64,000 nucleotides of DNA, from contig JALFKQ010000026.1 of NCBI GenBank assembly GCA_022774645.1, positions 156,942 to 220,941 on the forward strand. The letters run 5' to 3'. Shown here piece after piece: positions 50,612 to 60,188 of this stretch. The notes under the pieces are model-generated. The model was given only the letters and a program-made list of their open reading frames with translations. It was not told the DNA's origin and made no database searches. How positions within the stretch are numbered: position 1 is the first letter of the stretch; every line of letters starts with the position of its first letter. A program made the translations under genes and the position numbers. Source of the DNA: Mycoplasmatota bacterium. GTDB lineage: Bacteria > Bacillota_I > Bacilli_A > RF39 > UBA660.

Positions 50612-50669
50612 ATCATCACCTACTTGGACAATATTTTATCGTAATTCTTATATTAAAAAAGAACTATTT

Positions 50670-50954
50670 CTAGTTCTCATAAACACTAACTTGTTTTCTA
50701 TCTTTTCCTTTTCTTTCAAACTTTACATTTCCGTTAATTTTAGCATATAAAGTATGATCTTTACCCATTCCTACATTGTTTCCTGGATAAATCTTAGTTC
50801 CTCTTTGACGATAGATTATAGCTCCAGCTTTAGCAGTTTGACCATCACTTAGCTTAGCACCTAATCTACGACCAGCAGAATCTCTACCATTCTTTGTAGA
50901 ACCAACACCTTTTTTAGATGCGAATAATTGTATATTTAAATTCATCTTATTCAT
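50670..50954 (-). CDS. rpmA: 50S ribosomal protein L27 with cleavable N-terminal extension
   Basis: [49 protein letters not shown]. Confidence 0.97.
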   Translation of the reverse strand: MNKMNLNIQLFASKKGVGSTKNGRDSAGRRLGAKLSDGQTAKAGAIIYRQRGTKIYPGNNVGMGKDHTLYAKINGNVKFERKGKDRKQVSVYEN

Positions 50955-51261
50955 GGTTTTCCTCCTTAACATTAATATTTTTATCATAGTTTTCTTTTAG
51001 CTCTTTTATCATATGAACTAAATTATTGAGTAAGCCATTTGTTATATTATCTTTCTTAATATTAATAATATCTAAATTATTAGTATCAGTATAACTAATA
51101 GCATCTTTGTCAAACTCAAGTATTGCATTTATTGTTGTAATTATCATTGTACTAAAAGATGCACAAACTATATCTTTTCCATAATTTGCATATCCTGCAT
51201 GACCATTGCAATGAATACTTTCAATGACATTATCTTTTTTAATGATTCTTACTTTTATCAT
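50947..51261 (-). CDS. prp: Ribosomal-processing cysteine protease Prp
   Basis: [31 protein letters not shown]; between rplU and rpmA. Confidence 0.93.
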   Translation of the reverse strand: MIKVRIIKKDNVIESIHCNGHAGYANYGKDIVCASFSTMIITTINAILEFDKDAISYTDTNNLDIINIKKDNITNGLLNNLVHMIKELKENYDKNINVKEENHE

Positions 51262-51560
51262 TATTTTGAAATAGATTTGATAAGAATCTTAGTATAAGGT
51301 TGTCTATGTCCTTGAGTTTTTCTATATTTTTTCTTTGGTTTATATTTAAACACAAGTACTTTCTTTTGTTTACCATGTTTTAAAACCTTAGCAACAACTT
51401 TAGCACCCTTAACAGTAGGAGTTCCTACTTTACCATCAACATATAAAACTTCATCAAAAACAACTTCTGATTCTACTTCATTATCTAGTTTTTCAACATA
51501 TAGTTCTTGACCTTCTTCAACCATATATTGTTTTCCACCAGTTACGAATATTGCTTTCAT
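51261..51560 (-). CDS. rplU: 50S ribosomal protein L21
   Basis: [25 protein letters not shown]...[31 protein letters not shown]. Confidence 0.98.
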   Translation of the reverse strand: MKAIFVTGGKQYMVEEGQELYVEKLDNEVESEVVFDEVLYVDGKVGTPTVKGAKVVAKVLKHGKQKKVLVFKYKPKKKYRKTQGHRQPYTKILIKSISK

Positions 51561-51665
51561 ATTATTCCTCCTTCAATAAGACTCGCTTTTAAGGTAAGAA
51601 TTTTTCATCTTTTATATAACCTTTTCAATGCGGTTGTAGAGAAAGATTTCTACAAACATTGATAT
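51561..51665 (-). ncRNA. Ribosomal L21 leader-like 5' UTR
   Basis: Minus strand TGTAGAAATCTTTCTCTACA hairpin followed by CCGCATTGAAAAGGT...TTACCTTAAAAGCG ahead of rplU. Confidence 0.6.
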
Positions 51666-51666
51666 T

Positions 51667-52410
51667 TTAGCATAAATGCTCGGTTCTGTCAAACAATTTT
51701 CTTAGATATTTCTTTTCTAACATATTATTTATTATATGATAATTATCTCTTTTTAAATTATTTATATTATTAATTATTTTTATTCTTTTAAAATTGTAAT
51801 TATTTAAATATCTTTCTAATACGAACTTATTGTATTTATATTTTAAATTGTTTATTTCTATTATGATACATTTAATTAAAAATATAGTAAGAAGTAAACT
51901 TAAATAAGTTCTTTTTGATATTAAGAATATTAATGTAAAAATTATTGATATTATTATTGATATTTTAAAAGATAGTTTATATGAAAATATTTTATCTAAT
52001 ATTATATTTATTAATTTACCTCCATCGAGTGGTAATATTGGTAGAAAATTAAAAGATATTAATATTTTATTTATATTATTTATTATGTTATATGTATGAT
52101 ATGTTACATAGTTATTTTGATATAAAATGAATATTAAATAAACAAAAAGTAGTTGAAATGTTATACCACCTATTAGAGTAAATAATTCTTTATTTGAACT
52201 TACATTTAAGTCTTCATTATAATTTGTTATCCCACCAAATGGATATATTATTATTTCACTATATTTAAAATCAACTATTTTACTAAATGTATAGTGCCCA
52301 CTTTCGTGAATAAATATTATCAATAAAAAAAGATATACATATTCAAAATATCCGCTTAAAAAAGATATTAAAATGAATATATAGGTTGTGTTATGTATAT
52401 TAATTCTCAT
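51667..52410 (-). CDS. spoIVFB: M50 intramembrane metalloprotease, SpoIVFB-like
   Basis: IFIHESGHYTFSKIVDFK (HExxH), PFGG, NFLPILPLDGGKLI; next to an M23-like gene and rplU-prp-rpmA. Confidence 0.8.
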   Translation of the reverse strand: MRINIHNTTYIFILISFLSGYFEYVYLFLLIIFIHESGHYTFSKIVDFKYSEIIIYPFGGITNYNEDLNVSSNKELFTLIGGITFQLLFVYLIFILYQNNYVTYHTYNIINNINKILISFNFLPILPLDGGKLINIILDKIFSYKLSFKISIIISIIFTLIFLISKRTYLSLLLTIFLIKCIIIEINNLKYKYNKFVLERYLNNYNFKRIKIINNINNLKRDNYHIINNMLEKKYLRKLFDRTEHLC

Positions 52411-52948
52411 CTATATTAACAGGTTTATTATCTTTTAAAAGTACATAATAGTATTCATTATCACCTGTACCAATTACTTCACCTTTTTCTATGTAATCAT
52501 ATAATTTTACTGATTCTTTTACATTTCCATACCAAGCATAATAACCATTGCTTTGTTGTACAATTATTGTATTATTATATCCATCTTTATTTCCAATGAA
52601 TGTTACTATTCCACTATCTTTTAAATATATGTTTTCTCCTTCACCAATTATATATTTAATACCATCTTTATATTTTTCGTGCTTTGTTTCTTCTTTAAAA
52701 ACATTTTCAGTGTTATTTTTACTAAATATATCTGTTGTTTTATTCATAAACTTATTTACAAAGCTAAAATCTATTGTGTTATTTAATACTTTATCAATTA
52801 TAAAATTTCTAAATTTTGGTGAATAGTTACTTATAATTATTATTAACATAGTAAAAATAACTATTGTAAAAAGTTTATTCATAAATGATTTAAACAATAA
52901 TTTTGTACTACTACCTTTTTTATTATTTTTATATTCTTCATATGTCAT
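52400..52948 (-). CDS. spoIVFA: SpoIVFA-like membrane protein with degenerate M23 domain
   Basis: One TM; GIVTFIGNKDGYNNTIIVQQSNGYYAWYGNVKESVKLYDYIEKGEVIGTGDN; overlaps the SpoIVFB-like gene start. Confidence 0.7.
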   Translation of the reverse strand: MTYEEYKNNKKGSSTKLLFKSFMNKLFTIVIFTMLIIIISNYSPKFRNFIIDKVLNNTIDFSFVNKFMNKTTDIFSKNNTENVFKEETKHEKYKDGIKYIIGEGENIYLKDSGIVTFIGNKDGYNNTIIVQQSNGYYAWYGNVKESVKLYDYIEKGEVIGTGDNEYYYVLLKDNKPVNIDEN

Positions 52949-52968
52949 ATTAAATTATATATTGTTTA

Positions 52969-53643
52969 TTAATTTTTATGCATATTTTCATAAAAGCTGT
53001 AATAATTATCAATGCCAATTATTATGTGATCTATTACTGGTATCGCCATAATATTTCCTATTTCAAATAGTTTATTTGTAAGTTCTATGTCTTCTTTTGA
53101 GGGTGTTGTATTATTTGATGGATGGTTATGTATAACTATTATTGAACTAGCACTTTCTAAAAAAGCATATTTAAATATTTCTCTTGGATGAACAACTGAT
53201 GTGTTTATTGTGCCTTTAAATAATAATTTATATGATATTAATTCTGTTTTTGTATTTAGATATAAAGCATAAAAGTTTTCTTGTGTTTCATTAATAAATA
53301 AATTTTTAAATTGCTCAAATACTAGTGTTGTATTGTTTAGTTTTACTTTTTGCTTTACATTTCTATAATACACTCTTCTTCCGAGTTCTAGTGATGCGAG
53401 TATTTCTATTGCTTTTACTGTACCTATTCCTTTTATTTTAATAAGTTTGTTATATGTTATATCTTTTAAATTTGATATATCTTTTATTTCATTTAGTATC
53501 TTTCTTGATAAATCTTTTACTGATATATTTTTAGTACCTGTTTTTAATATTATTGATAATAGTTCTTCATTTGATAATGATTTTTCTCCTACCTCTAATA
53601 ATCTTTCTCTTGGTCTTTCACTTTTAATAATGTCTTTTATCAT
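52969..53643 (-). CDS. radC: RadC-family (JAB/MPN) protein
   Basis: RERLLEVGEKSLSNEELLSIILKTGTK; HPREIFKYAFLESASSIIVIHNHPSNNTTPSKEDIELT. Confidence 0.96.
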   Translation of the reverse strand: MIKDIIKSERPRERLLEVGEKSLSNEELLSIILKTGTKNISVKDLSRKILNEIKDISNLKDITYNKLIKIKGIGTVKAIEILASLELGRRVYYRNVKQKVKLNNTTLVFEQFKNLFINETQENFYALYLNTKTELISYKLLFKGTINTSVVHPREIFKYAFLESASSIIVIHNHPSNNTTPSKEDIELTNKLFEIGNIMAIPVIDHIIIGIDNYYSFYENMHKN

Positions 53644-53691
53644 AAAAAAATATTCCTCCATTATTTATATACGAAGAATATTTTTGATACA

Positions 53692-54702
53692 CTATCTATT
53701 TTTTAATTTTTCTATTACATTATGTAAATTATCAGCTTTTATTATTTCAATATCATAATTTTTTTCTTTTTTAATTTTTATTGCTTCATCATAGTTACCG
53801 CTTGGTACAATAAATACTTTTGCTTTATTTTTAATTGCTCCTTTTAGTTTATATTTAACTCCATCGATTTCACCAACTGTACCATCCGCTTCAATACTTC
53901 CAGTACCAGCTATAATTTCACCTTTTGTTAAATCATAATCTGTTATTCTGTTATATATTTCAAGGGCACACATAAGTCCTCTTGATGAACCACTTTCATT
54001 ATTTTTAAATACGAATTTTACATTTTCTTTTGTACTAATATTTTTTAGTACTGCTAAATATATTCCTATTGATAAATTATCATTTTCATCTTTTTTAAGT
54101 ATTGCATAACAATCTTTTTCTTTATTATTTCTTTCAACTTTTATATTTAATCTATCATTTTCTTTATATTTTTCTTTTTCGTTTTTTAATGTTTCATAAT
54201 CAGTAATTTTAGCACCATTTATTTCTTTTATTGTATCTCCTACTTTTAGATTATTGTTTGTTTTATCTGTTATATATGTTACTTTTAAATCAACACTATT
54301 AACTTTATATGGTTTACCTGCTTCTTCATAAGCAGCTATTATTGAATTATAACTTGTTTCTTCCAAATAAATTCTATTTCTAAGATTTACTTCTTCCATA
54401 CTTTCATTATCTATTTTAACATCACTTGCTGGTACTAAATCCCAAGATGGAATTATATAAGATAAAAGTACTGCTGGTATTATTCCATTTCTAGATGTTA
54501 CATAAGTTAAATTGAAGCTGCCTTCTTCTATATATTTATTATCAGTTTCAATTCTATCTTCTAAACTAATAAGTCCTCCTGGCGAATATATATTATAATC
54601 AAGTTTTATAAAGAAAGTTGGTACAATTAAAATAAATAATATATATGAAATATAATTATTCTTAATATCATTTTTTATGTAATTTAGTATCTTTTTTATC
54701 AT
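53692..54702 (-). CDS. ylbL: YlbL/SepM-like PDZ + Lon-type protease domain protein
   Basis: TM; PDZ-like KVGDTIKEINGAKITDYETLK; NESGSSRGLMCALEIYN (catalytic Ser) and GVKYKLKGAIKNKAKVFIVP. Confidence 0.88.
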   Translation of the reverse strand: MIKKILNYIKNDIKNNYISYILFILIVPTFFIKLDYNIYSPGGLISLEDRIETDNKYIEEGSFNLTYVTSRNGIIPAVLLSYIIPSWDLVPASDVKIDNESMEEVNLRNRIYLEETSYNSIIAAYEEAGKPYKVNSVDLKVTYITDKTNNNLKVGDTIKEINGAKITDYETLKNEKEKYKENDRLNIKVERNNKEKDCYAILKKDENDNLSIGIYLAVLKNISTKENVKFVFKNNESGSSRGLMCALEIYNRITDYDLTKGEIIAGTGSIEADGTVGEIDGVKYKLKGAIKNKAKVFIVPSGNYDEAIKIKKEKNYDIEIIKADNLHNVIEKLKNR

Positions 54703-54747
54703 ATTTTTCTCCCATTATTAATAGTATATCACATATAAGGAAATTAA

Positions 54748-55656
54748 ATGAAAAAAATAAAATATATTTTGCTTACTTTAATATTTATAATATTTATTAT
54801 TAATATTGATGTTGTTATTGAATCTGCTCATAATGCATCTTTTGTGTTTTTTAATAAAATTTTTGTTAGTGTTTTTCCATTTATTATACTCAGTGATATA
54901 TTATATTATTTTAATTATCATATATTCTTAAAAGATAATATTGGGTCTTTTATATCTAAATTATTTAGAATTAATAGTGAAAGTAGTACTGTATTTTTAT
55001 TTAGTTTATTTACTAGTCATCCAGCTAATGCAATATATATTAAAAATATGCTTGATAATAATGAAATAAGTGTTAATAATGCTAGTAATTTATTGTGTTA
55101 TACTTATTTTCCATCTATATCTTTTGTTATTGGTAGTATTGGTATAGGTCTTTATAATAATTATAAATTTGGTTTATTTTTATATTTAATTTGTTTAGTT
55201 AATAATATAATAATTGGTTTATTTTTAAGAAATAAAAATGATACTAATATAAGTTATAATATAAGAAGTAATAACGATAATTTACTTGATACTTTTTACA
55301 ATTCTATTATGAAAGGTATTAATACTTCTTTTATAATACTTGGTAATCTTATTGTGTTTACTATTATAATCAATTTGATAATTAAGTATTTTAATATTAA
55401 TCCATATATACTTAGTATTTTTAGTGGTATTTTAGAGCTTACTAGTGGTGTTATTAATGTAAGTAATATAAATAATAGTTTAAATATAAAGTTTTGTTTA
55501 ACAGCTTTTATTTTATGTTTTAGTGGTTTGTCTATTTTATTTCAAAGTTTTACTATTCTTAGTAAATATAAAATCAATATAAAAAAAATATTAATTGTTA
55601 AATTAATATTTTCTATTATGAGTGCCTTTATTATATTTATAGTTACTTTGCTGTGA
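54748..55656 (+). CDS. ylbJ: Sporulation integral membrane protein YlbJ-like
   Basis: Multi-TM; VFPFIILSDIL, TSHPANAIYIKNML, CYTYFPSISFVIGSIG; adjacent to ylbL as in B. subtilis. Confidence 0.8.
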   Translation: MKKIKYILLTLIFIIFIINIDVVIESAHNASFVFFNKIFVSVFPFIILSDILYYFNYHIFLKDNIGSFISKLFRINSESSTVFLFSLFTSHPANAIYIKNMLDNNEISVNNASNLLCYTYFPSISFVIGSIGIGLYNNYKFGLFLYLICLVNNIIIGLFLRNKNDTNISYNIRSNNDNLLDTFYNSIMKGINTSFIILGNLIVFTIIINLIIKYFNINPYILSIFSGILELTSGVINVSNINNSLNIKFCLTAFILCFSGLSILFQSFTILSKYKINIKKILIVKLIFSIMSAFIIFIVTLL

Positions 55657-56875
55657 ATTTTAAGTTTTCTGGTTTATGAGGTGTACTTAATGCATTAAAT
55701 TTATTTGCTTCAGCACTATTTCTAGCATAGCCTGTCGTAGCTCTTGTATTTCTAAACATATTATTCATATTAGTGACTTTACTTGTGTCAAAACTACTCA
55801 AATCAAGTGTAGAAATTTTAGTATTATAGAACATTAGCTCCATATTTGTAACATTTCTAGTGTCTAATTTGTTAAGACCATTTATTGTTGTAGCTTCTGC
55901 TCCGTCAAACATACTCTCCATATTTACAACATTACTAGAGTTTAAACTGCTAACATCTATAGAAGTTGCCTTTGAATTAATAAACATATGTGAAGTTGAA
56001 ACAATTGGTTTTCCATCTATAGTTGCACAAATTTCATCTGTTATTGGAGTAGTTGATGATAAATCTACAATTCTCACTCCCCAACCATCAGTTGAAATAT
56101 TATTCCAACTATATTGGTTACTTTGTATTCTTGTCCAGAAACTTTCTTGTTTATATCTATATTCATATGAACCTCTTATATATTTTGAACCTTGTGTTAG
56201 TGTAGTATTTCCACTAGTACAAGCAAGCCCAGTCACTGGAGGATTAGGAGTTTGTGTTCCATCAGTTTTCTTTACTGTATCTGTTGAATATAATTTAATA
56301 TTATAAGTTTCATCACTTACATGTATTGTTAAAATACTTAATATATCTTGTTTTGTTGTATCTTTTTTATTATCATAAGAATGTTGTTCAAGAGATAAAC
56401 CTGTGAATTTATAACCTCTTGTTGTGACTCTATTTTGATCTTTATTTTGTATATTTTCTTGTTCTATCGTTCTTAAAAATGATTGCTTATTTGTCTTCTT
56501 ATCATAATAAGATACTGTACTAGTATCCGTTCTTTCATATCTTATTATATTACCATTACTATCTTTTATTGCTTTAGTTCCATTTAACGAAAGAGTGTAT
56601 ATTTTTAATTGCCTTTCTTCACCATTTCTTAATTTTATATCACATATATTTCCTTCTTCATTACAGCTTGCTTTAGTAATACCTTTATTATTAATAATAT
56701 CATTATTTATATGTCTTGATATTGATGCACTAAATATTCTAATATCACTATCCTCATCTATAACTTCATATGTTTGTTTTAATTTAACAAGTGTTGCTAG
56801 AAGTGAAACAAGTATAACTGATACTAAAGTTATACTTACAATTAATTCAATTAGTGTAAAACCTTTTTTGTTCAT
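55643..56875 (-). CDS. Prepilin-type protein with C-terminal DUF285 (BspA-like) repeats
   Basis: MNKKGFTLIELIVSITLVSVILVSLLATLVKL; repeats NVVNMESMFDGAEATTINGLNKLDTRNVTNMELMFYNTKISTLDLSSFDTSKVTNMNNMFRNTRATTGYA. RBS GGAGG. Confidence 0.88.
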   Translation of the reverse strand: MNKKGFTLIELIVSITLVSVILVSLLATLVKLKQTYEVIDEDSDIRIFSASISRHINNDIINNKGITKASCNEEGNICDIKLRNGEERQLKIYTLSLNGTKAIKDSNGNIIRYERTDTSTVSYYDKKTNKQSFLRTIEQENIQNKDQNRVTTRGYKFTGLSLEQHSYDNKKDTTKQDILSILTIHVSDETYNIKLYSTDTVKKTDGTQTPNPPVTGLACTSGNTTLTQGSKYIRGSYEYRYKQESFWTRIQSNQYSWNNISTDGWGVRIVDLSSTTPITDEICATIDGKPIVSTSHMFINSKATSIDVSSLNSSNVVNMESMFDGAEATTINGLNKLDTRNVTNMELMFYNTKISTLDLSSFDTSKVTNMNNMFRNTRATTGYARNSAEANKFNALSTPHKPENLKFTAK

Positions 56876-56886
56876 GTTATCCTCCA

Positions 56887-57387
56887 TTATAACATTATTG
56901 AAGCATAATAATATTTTCCTTTTCTATAAAATACCCCTATTGCATAGTTAATTGGTGTTGTATCATCATCTTGATATTTTTTTAATGTTTTTAAATATTC
57001 TATTGTCCCATTATCATATACTTTAGTAGCATAGTAATTCTCACTTTGGTTATTAGTAAGTGCTTTTTCTATATCATTTATTATTATAAAATATATCATA
57101 TTAGTATCACTAAATAACTGTTTACAATCAGAAATAACATCATTCATGTAAGTTGTATCACAGTTATCTTTAGAGGCAACTAAATTACTTTGATAACTCA
57201 CTCCTGTTTTATTTCCCATTTCGTTTACAGTCCATAATAAATATTTATCACTTGGAGTATCATAGTATTTTCTTTGTTTTGATTTACTTGCTAAAAGATC
57301 ATAACTAGATAATGACATTGTTAGTGCTAGTGCAACTATTATCAAGACGGTTACACTTTCTACAAATACGAATCCTTTTTTATTCAT
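56887..57387 (-). CDS. Prepilin-type minor pilin-like protein
   Basis: MNKKGFVFVESVTVLIIVALALTMSLSSYD (G|FVFVE). Confidence 0.75.
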   Translation of the reverse strand: MNKKGFVFVESVTVLIIVALALTMSLSSYDLLASKSKQRKYYDTPSDKYLLWTVNEMGNKTGVSYQSNLVASKDNCDTTYMNDVISDCKQLFSDTNMIYFIIINDIEKALTNNQSENYYATKVYDNGTIEYLKTLKKYQDDDTTPINYAIGVFYRKGKYYYASIML

Positions 57388-57389
57388 AA

Positions 57390-58613
57390 TCAGTCTCCTA
57401 TTATATATGGACTAGTTCTAAGTCCTGTTCCACTTTTAATGATAGAATCTCCTCTTAAAGTTATAACTGGAAATATTTTTCCTTTTTGTGAAGTATTTGT
57501 TTCTTCAAGTGTTCCATCTGCATTATGCATAAATATATTTGAATAATTACTTACATGAGAACTTGGTGTCATTGTAAAATATTGATTTCCGTTTGCTAAA
57601 TAATGTGTTTCTGATGTAGTTGTACCATTTTTAGCAATAGCACCTGCATACATTAATTCATCCATTGTAATCATTCCAACTGGATATAATAGTTCACCAT
57701 TACCTGATGCTAATGACTGGCTAAATTTATCTTTATCATTTGTACAGTTAAATGTTGGCAAATTTGATTGATATCTTAAATATGGATTATAATATGTAAT
57801 ATTATTACCATAACCAAATTGTGTTCCGGTACCAGTATATCCTTCACTTGCAGTTGTAATTTTTCTATCTGAACAATAAGTTACATCTGCTAAATATTTT
57901 GTAATTTCATCACCTTTTGAGTAAATATTATCTTTAGCCCAATTATCTATTTCTTTTTTAGCATTACTATCAAATTTATTATTTGTGGATTCTTCATATG
58001 TTGTTGTAGGTGTTGTTATAACACAAGTAGTGGTTGATTCACACTCATTTTCAACTCCTGTTTTGTACCCTATAAATGTATTGTCTTTTGTTGTTTGATT
58101 ATATACAACATCAGTTATTGGAGAAGTAATTGTTCCATCGGGACAAGCTCCATTTGTTGGTACACCTGCATATTGCATCTTGACAGCATTTCCCTCAGCT
58201 GTTCTTATTATTCTAAAACATAGTCCAGCATAAATAACATAGTTATTATTTACAGCACCTCTAAAATAATAAACTCTTTTGCCATTAATTGATTTATCTG
58301 CACTAGTAGTATAATACAGTCCTTTACCATTTGTATCACTTGAAGGTAAACTGAAATTTATTCCTGTACTACTACTCACATTAATACTATCTACACTATC
58401 TGAATAATTCAAATTATCTATTAGAATTCTATAATATAATTTACTTTTTTGTTCATTAGATACTTTTAAATCACTATTTATTCTTTCACTAAAAGTAGTT
58501 AATATTTTATTATTTCTAGAATATGTTTTTAATATTGCAAGCATAACAAAAAGAAATAATATTAAAAATGTATATACAAGTGTCATTGAAATGAAACCAT
58601 TTTTATTTTTCAT
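57390..58613 (-). CDS. Large pseudopilin-like secreted protein lacking Glu5
   Basis: MKNKNGFISMTLVYTFLILFLFVMLAIL N-terminus; large extracellular domain ending SGTGLRTSPYIIGD. Confidence 0.7.
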   Translation of the reverse strand: MKNKNGFISMTLVYTFLILFLFVMLAILKTYSRNNKILTTFSERINSDLKVSNEQKSKLYYRILIDNLNYSDSVDSINVSSSTGINFSLPSSDTNGKGLYYTTSADKSINGKRVYYFRGAVNNNYVIYAGLCFRIIRTAEGNAVKMQYAGVPTNGACPDGTITSPITDVVYNQTTKDNTFIGYKTGVENECESTTTCVITTPTTTYEESTNNKFDSNAKKEIDNWAKDNIYSKGDEITKYLADVTYCSDRKITTASEGYTGTGTQFGYGNNITYYNPYLRYQSNLPTFNCTNDKDKFSQSLASGNGELLYPVGMITMDELMYAGAIAKNGTTTSETHYLANGNQYFTMTPSSHVSNYSNIFMHNADGTLEETNTSQKGKIFPVITLRGDSIIKSGTGLRTSPYIIGD

Positions 58614-58670
58614 ATTTTACTCCTTATTGTAATTATATAACAAATAAAAATAAAAATCTACAATTGTAGA

Positions 58671-59489
58671 TTATTTATTTTCTCTTACAATATTCATACC
58701 AGAATATATATATGAATATGTATTTTTTATATTATATGTGTTGTCCATTTCATTATCTATTTTTATTATTTTTGGAGGTATTGATATTAAAATATTAAAA
58801 AGCATTTTTTCTTCATCTGTTAATGATAAAGTTTCATTATAAACTTTTAAAAGATAAATAAAATCAAGTTTATAACCTTCTTTTTTATAAAATTTATATA
58901 GATCTAAGACTGGAGTGTCAACCAAATAATTATCCCAACTTATTAAATAATTTTTATCTCCATGAATAAAATGTTCTAATGAAATGTTATTATGATTAAT
59001 GCACACTCTTTCTTTTGATTTAAATTCAACTATTTTAAACCATTTTTTAAGTTCTTCTTTAGCATATTTAAGTGAACTATCTATAGCACTATAATTTCTA
59101 GCAAATAAGTAATGTGATGGTGACATAAATTCCTCATTTTCTATTTCTTCTATGGCAGTTTCATAATATTTAGTTAAATATTCTATATTTGATAGTAATT
59201 TGTCATATATATTTTTATATTTATTTTTACTAACATCTTTAAAAAACATTGTTTTATAGTGGAGCATAGAAAGTGTTTTTATAAGTTCAGTACCTGTACT
59301 TACTTCATGATATTTTTCCTCTTTAATATATTTTGTTTTAACTTCTCTATCATTTATATCTATTATTTCAGGGTAGTTATTAAAATTAACTGTATCTAAA
59401 TATTCATATAATTCTAATAAATCATTATTTCTTTTTTTAGTAATTATGCCATCTTCTATTAAGACACTATTTTTATATTTTTTACTCAT
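58671..59489 (-). CDS. ysxE: CotS/YsxE-family spore coat kinase-like protein
   Basis: CINHNNISLEHFIHGDKNYLISWDNYLVDTPVLDLYKFYKKEG (APH-like catalytic region); overlaps the SpoVID-like gene. Confidence 0.72.
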   Translation of the reverse strand: MSKKYKNSVLIEDGIITKKRNNDLLELYEYLDTVNFNNYPEIIDINDREVKTKYIKEEKYHEVSTGTELIKTLSMLHYKTMFFKDVSKNKYKNIYDKLLSNIEYLTKYYETAIEEIENEEFMSPSHYLFARNYSAIDSSLKYAKEELKKWFKIVEFKSKERVCINHNNISLEHFIHGDKNYLISWDNYLVDTPVLDLYKFYKKEGYKLDFIYLLKVYNETLSLTDEEKMLFNILISIPPKIIKIDNEMDNTYNIKNTYSYIYSGMNIVRENK

Positions 59490-60147
59490 TTACTTCAGGT
59501 ATTATTATTTTATCGCCTATTTTTAAATCATTTAAATTATTATATAAAGATAATTCTTCTTTACTAATATTATATTTATTACATACTTGGTCTACTGTAT
59601 CTCCTTCTCTTAGAATATATATTTTATATGTATAATATTTATTCTCATTATTAATAATGGTGTTTGTTATATTGGTAATGTTATTATCAATGTCAACATC
59701 ATTTACAATTGGTTCAATAGTTTCTGTTTTTGTTTCTTCTGGCAACTCAATATCGTCCTTAAAATAATCATTTAAATAATTATCAAGTGGGTCATCCTCT
59801 TCTTTTTCTTCCTCTTTCTTTTCATCTTCTATTTCGTCACAAGTAAATAATAAATCAATGTTCGCTGTTAATACATCTTTAGAGATTGAGTATTTAAAAT
59901 CATCAATATCTATTTTTATTGTATCTTTATTTACTTTTTTTGATATAGCTATACCAAATGGAACTGTATATTCAAATTCTTCATCTAAAACAGTTGCTTC
60001 TGTCATTTTATATGTACCATTTATATTTACAGTTCCTTCAACTAAATCATCTAGAATTTTATAATCATGTTCTAAACTAATGTTAGTTATTTCTCCTATT
60101 TTAGTTTTAAATATAATATCTTTTTTTAATGGAATAATTTCTCTCAT
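59482..60147 (-). CDS. spoVID: SpoVID-like spore coat morphogenetic protein with LysM domain
   Basis: N-terminal beta-rich region, acidic linker, C-terminal LysM YKIYILREGDTVDQVCNKYNISKEELSLYNNLNDLKIGDKIIIP. Confidence 0.72.
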   Translation of the reverse strand: MREIIPLKKDIIFKTKIGEITNISLEHDYKILDDLVEGTVNINGTYKMTEATVLDEEFEYTVPFGIAISKKVNKDTIKIDIDDFKYSISKDVLTANIDLLFTCDEIEDEKKEEEKEEDDPLDNYLNDYFKDDIELPEETKTETIEPIVNDVDIDNNITNITNTIINNENKYYTYKIYILREGDTVDQVCNKYNISKEELSLYNNLNDLKIGDKIIIPEVNE

Positions 60148-60188
60148 ATATTTCTCCTCTCAATTAAATATATGAAAAAAAATATTCA

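Noticed and set aside
50331-50750. 139-aa + strand ORF.
   Set aside because: Antisense to the degraded DUF285 gene and the end of rpmA; its openness reflects AT-rich complement, no RBS or domain.
51927-53758. + strand ORFs such as 52548..52826 and 53447..53758.
   Set aside because: Opposite the SpoIVFA-like and radC/ylbL-like coding regions; no independent support.
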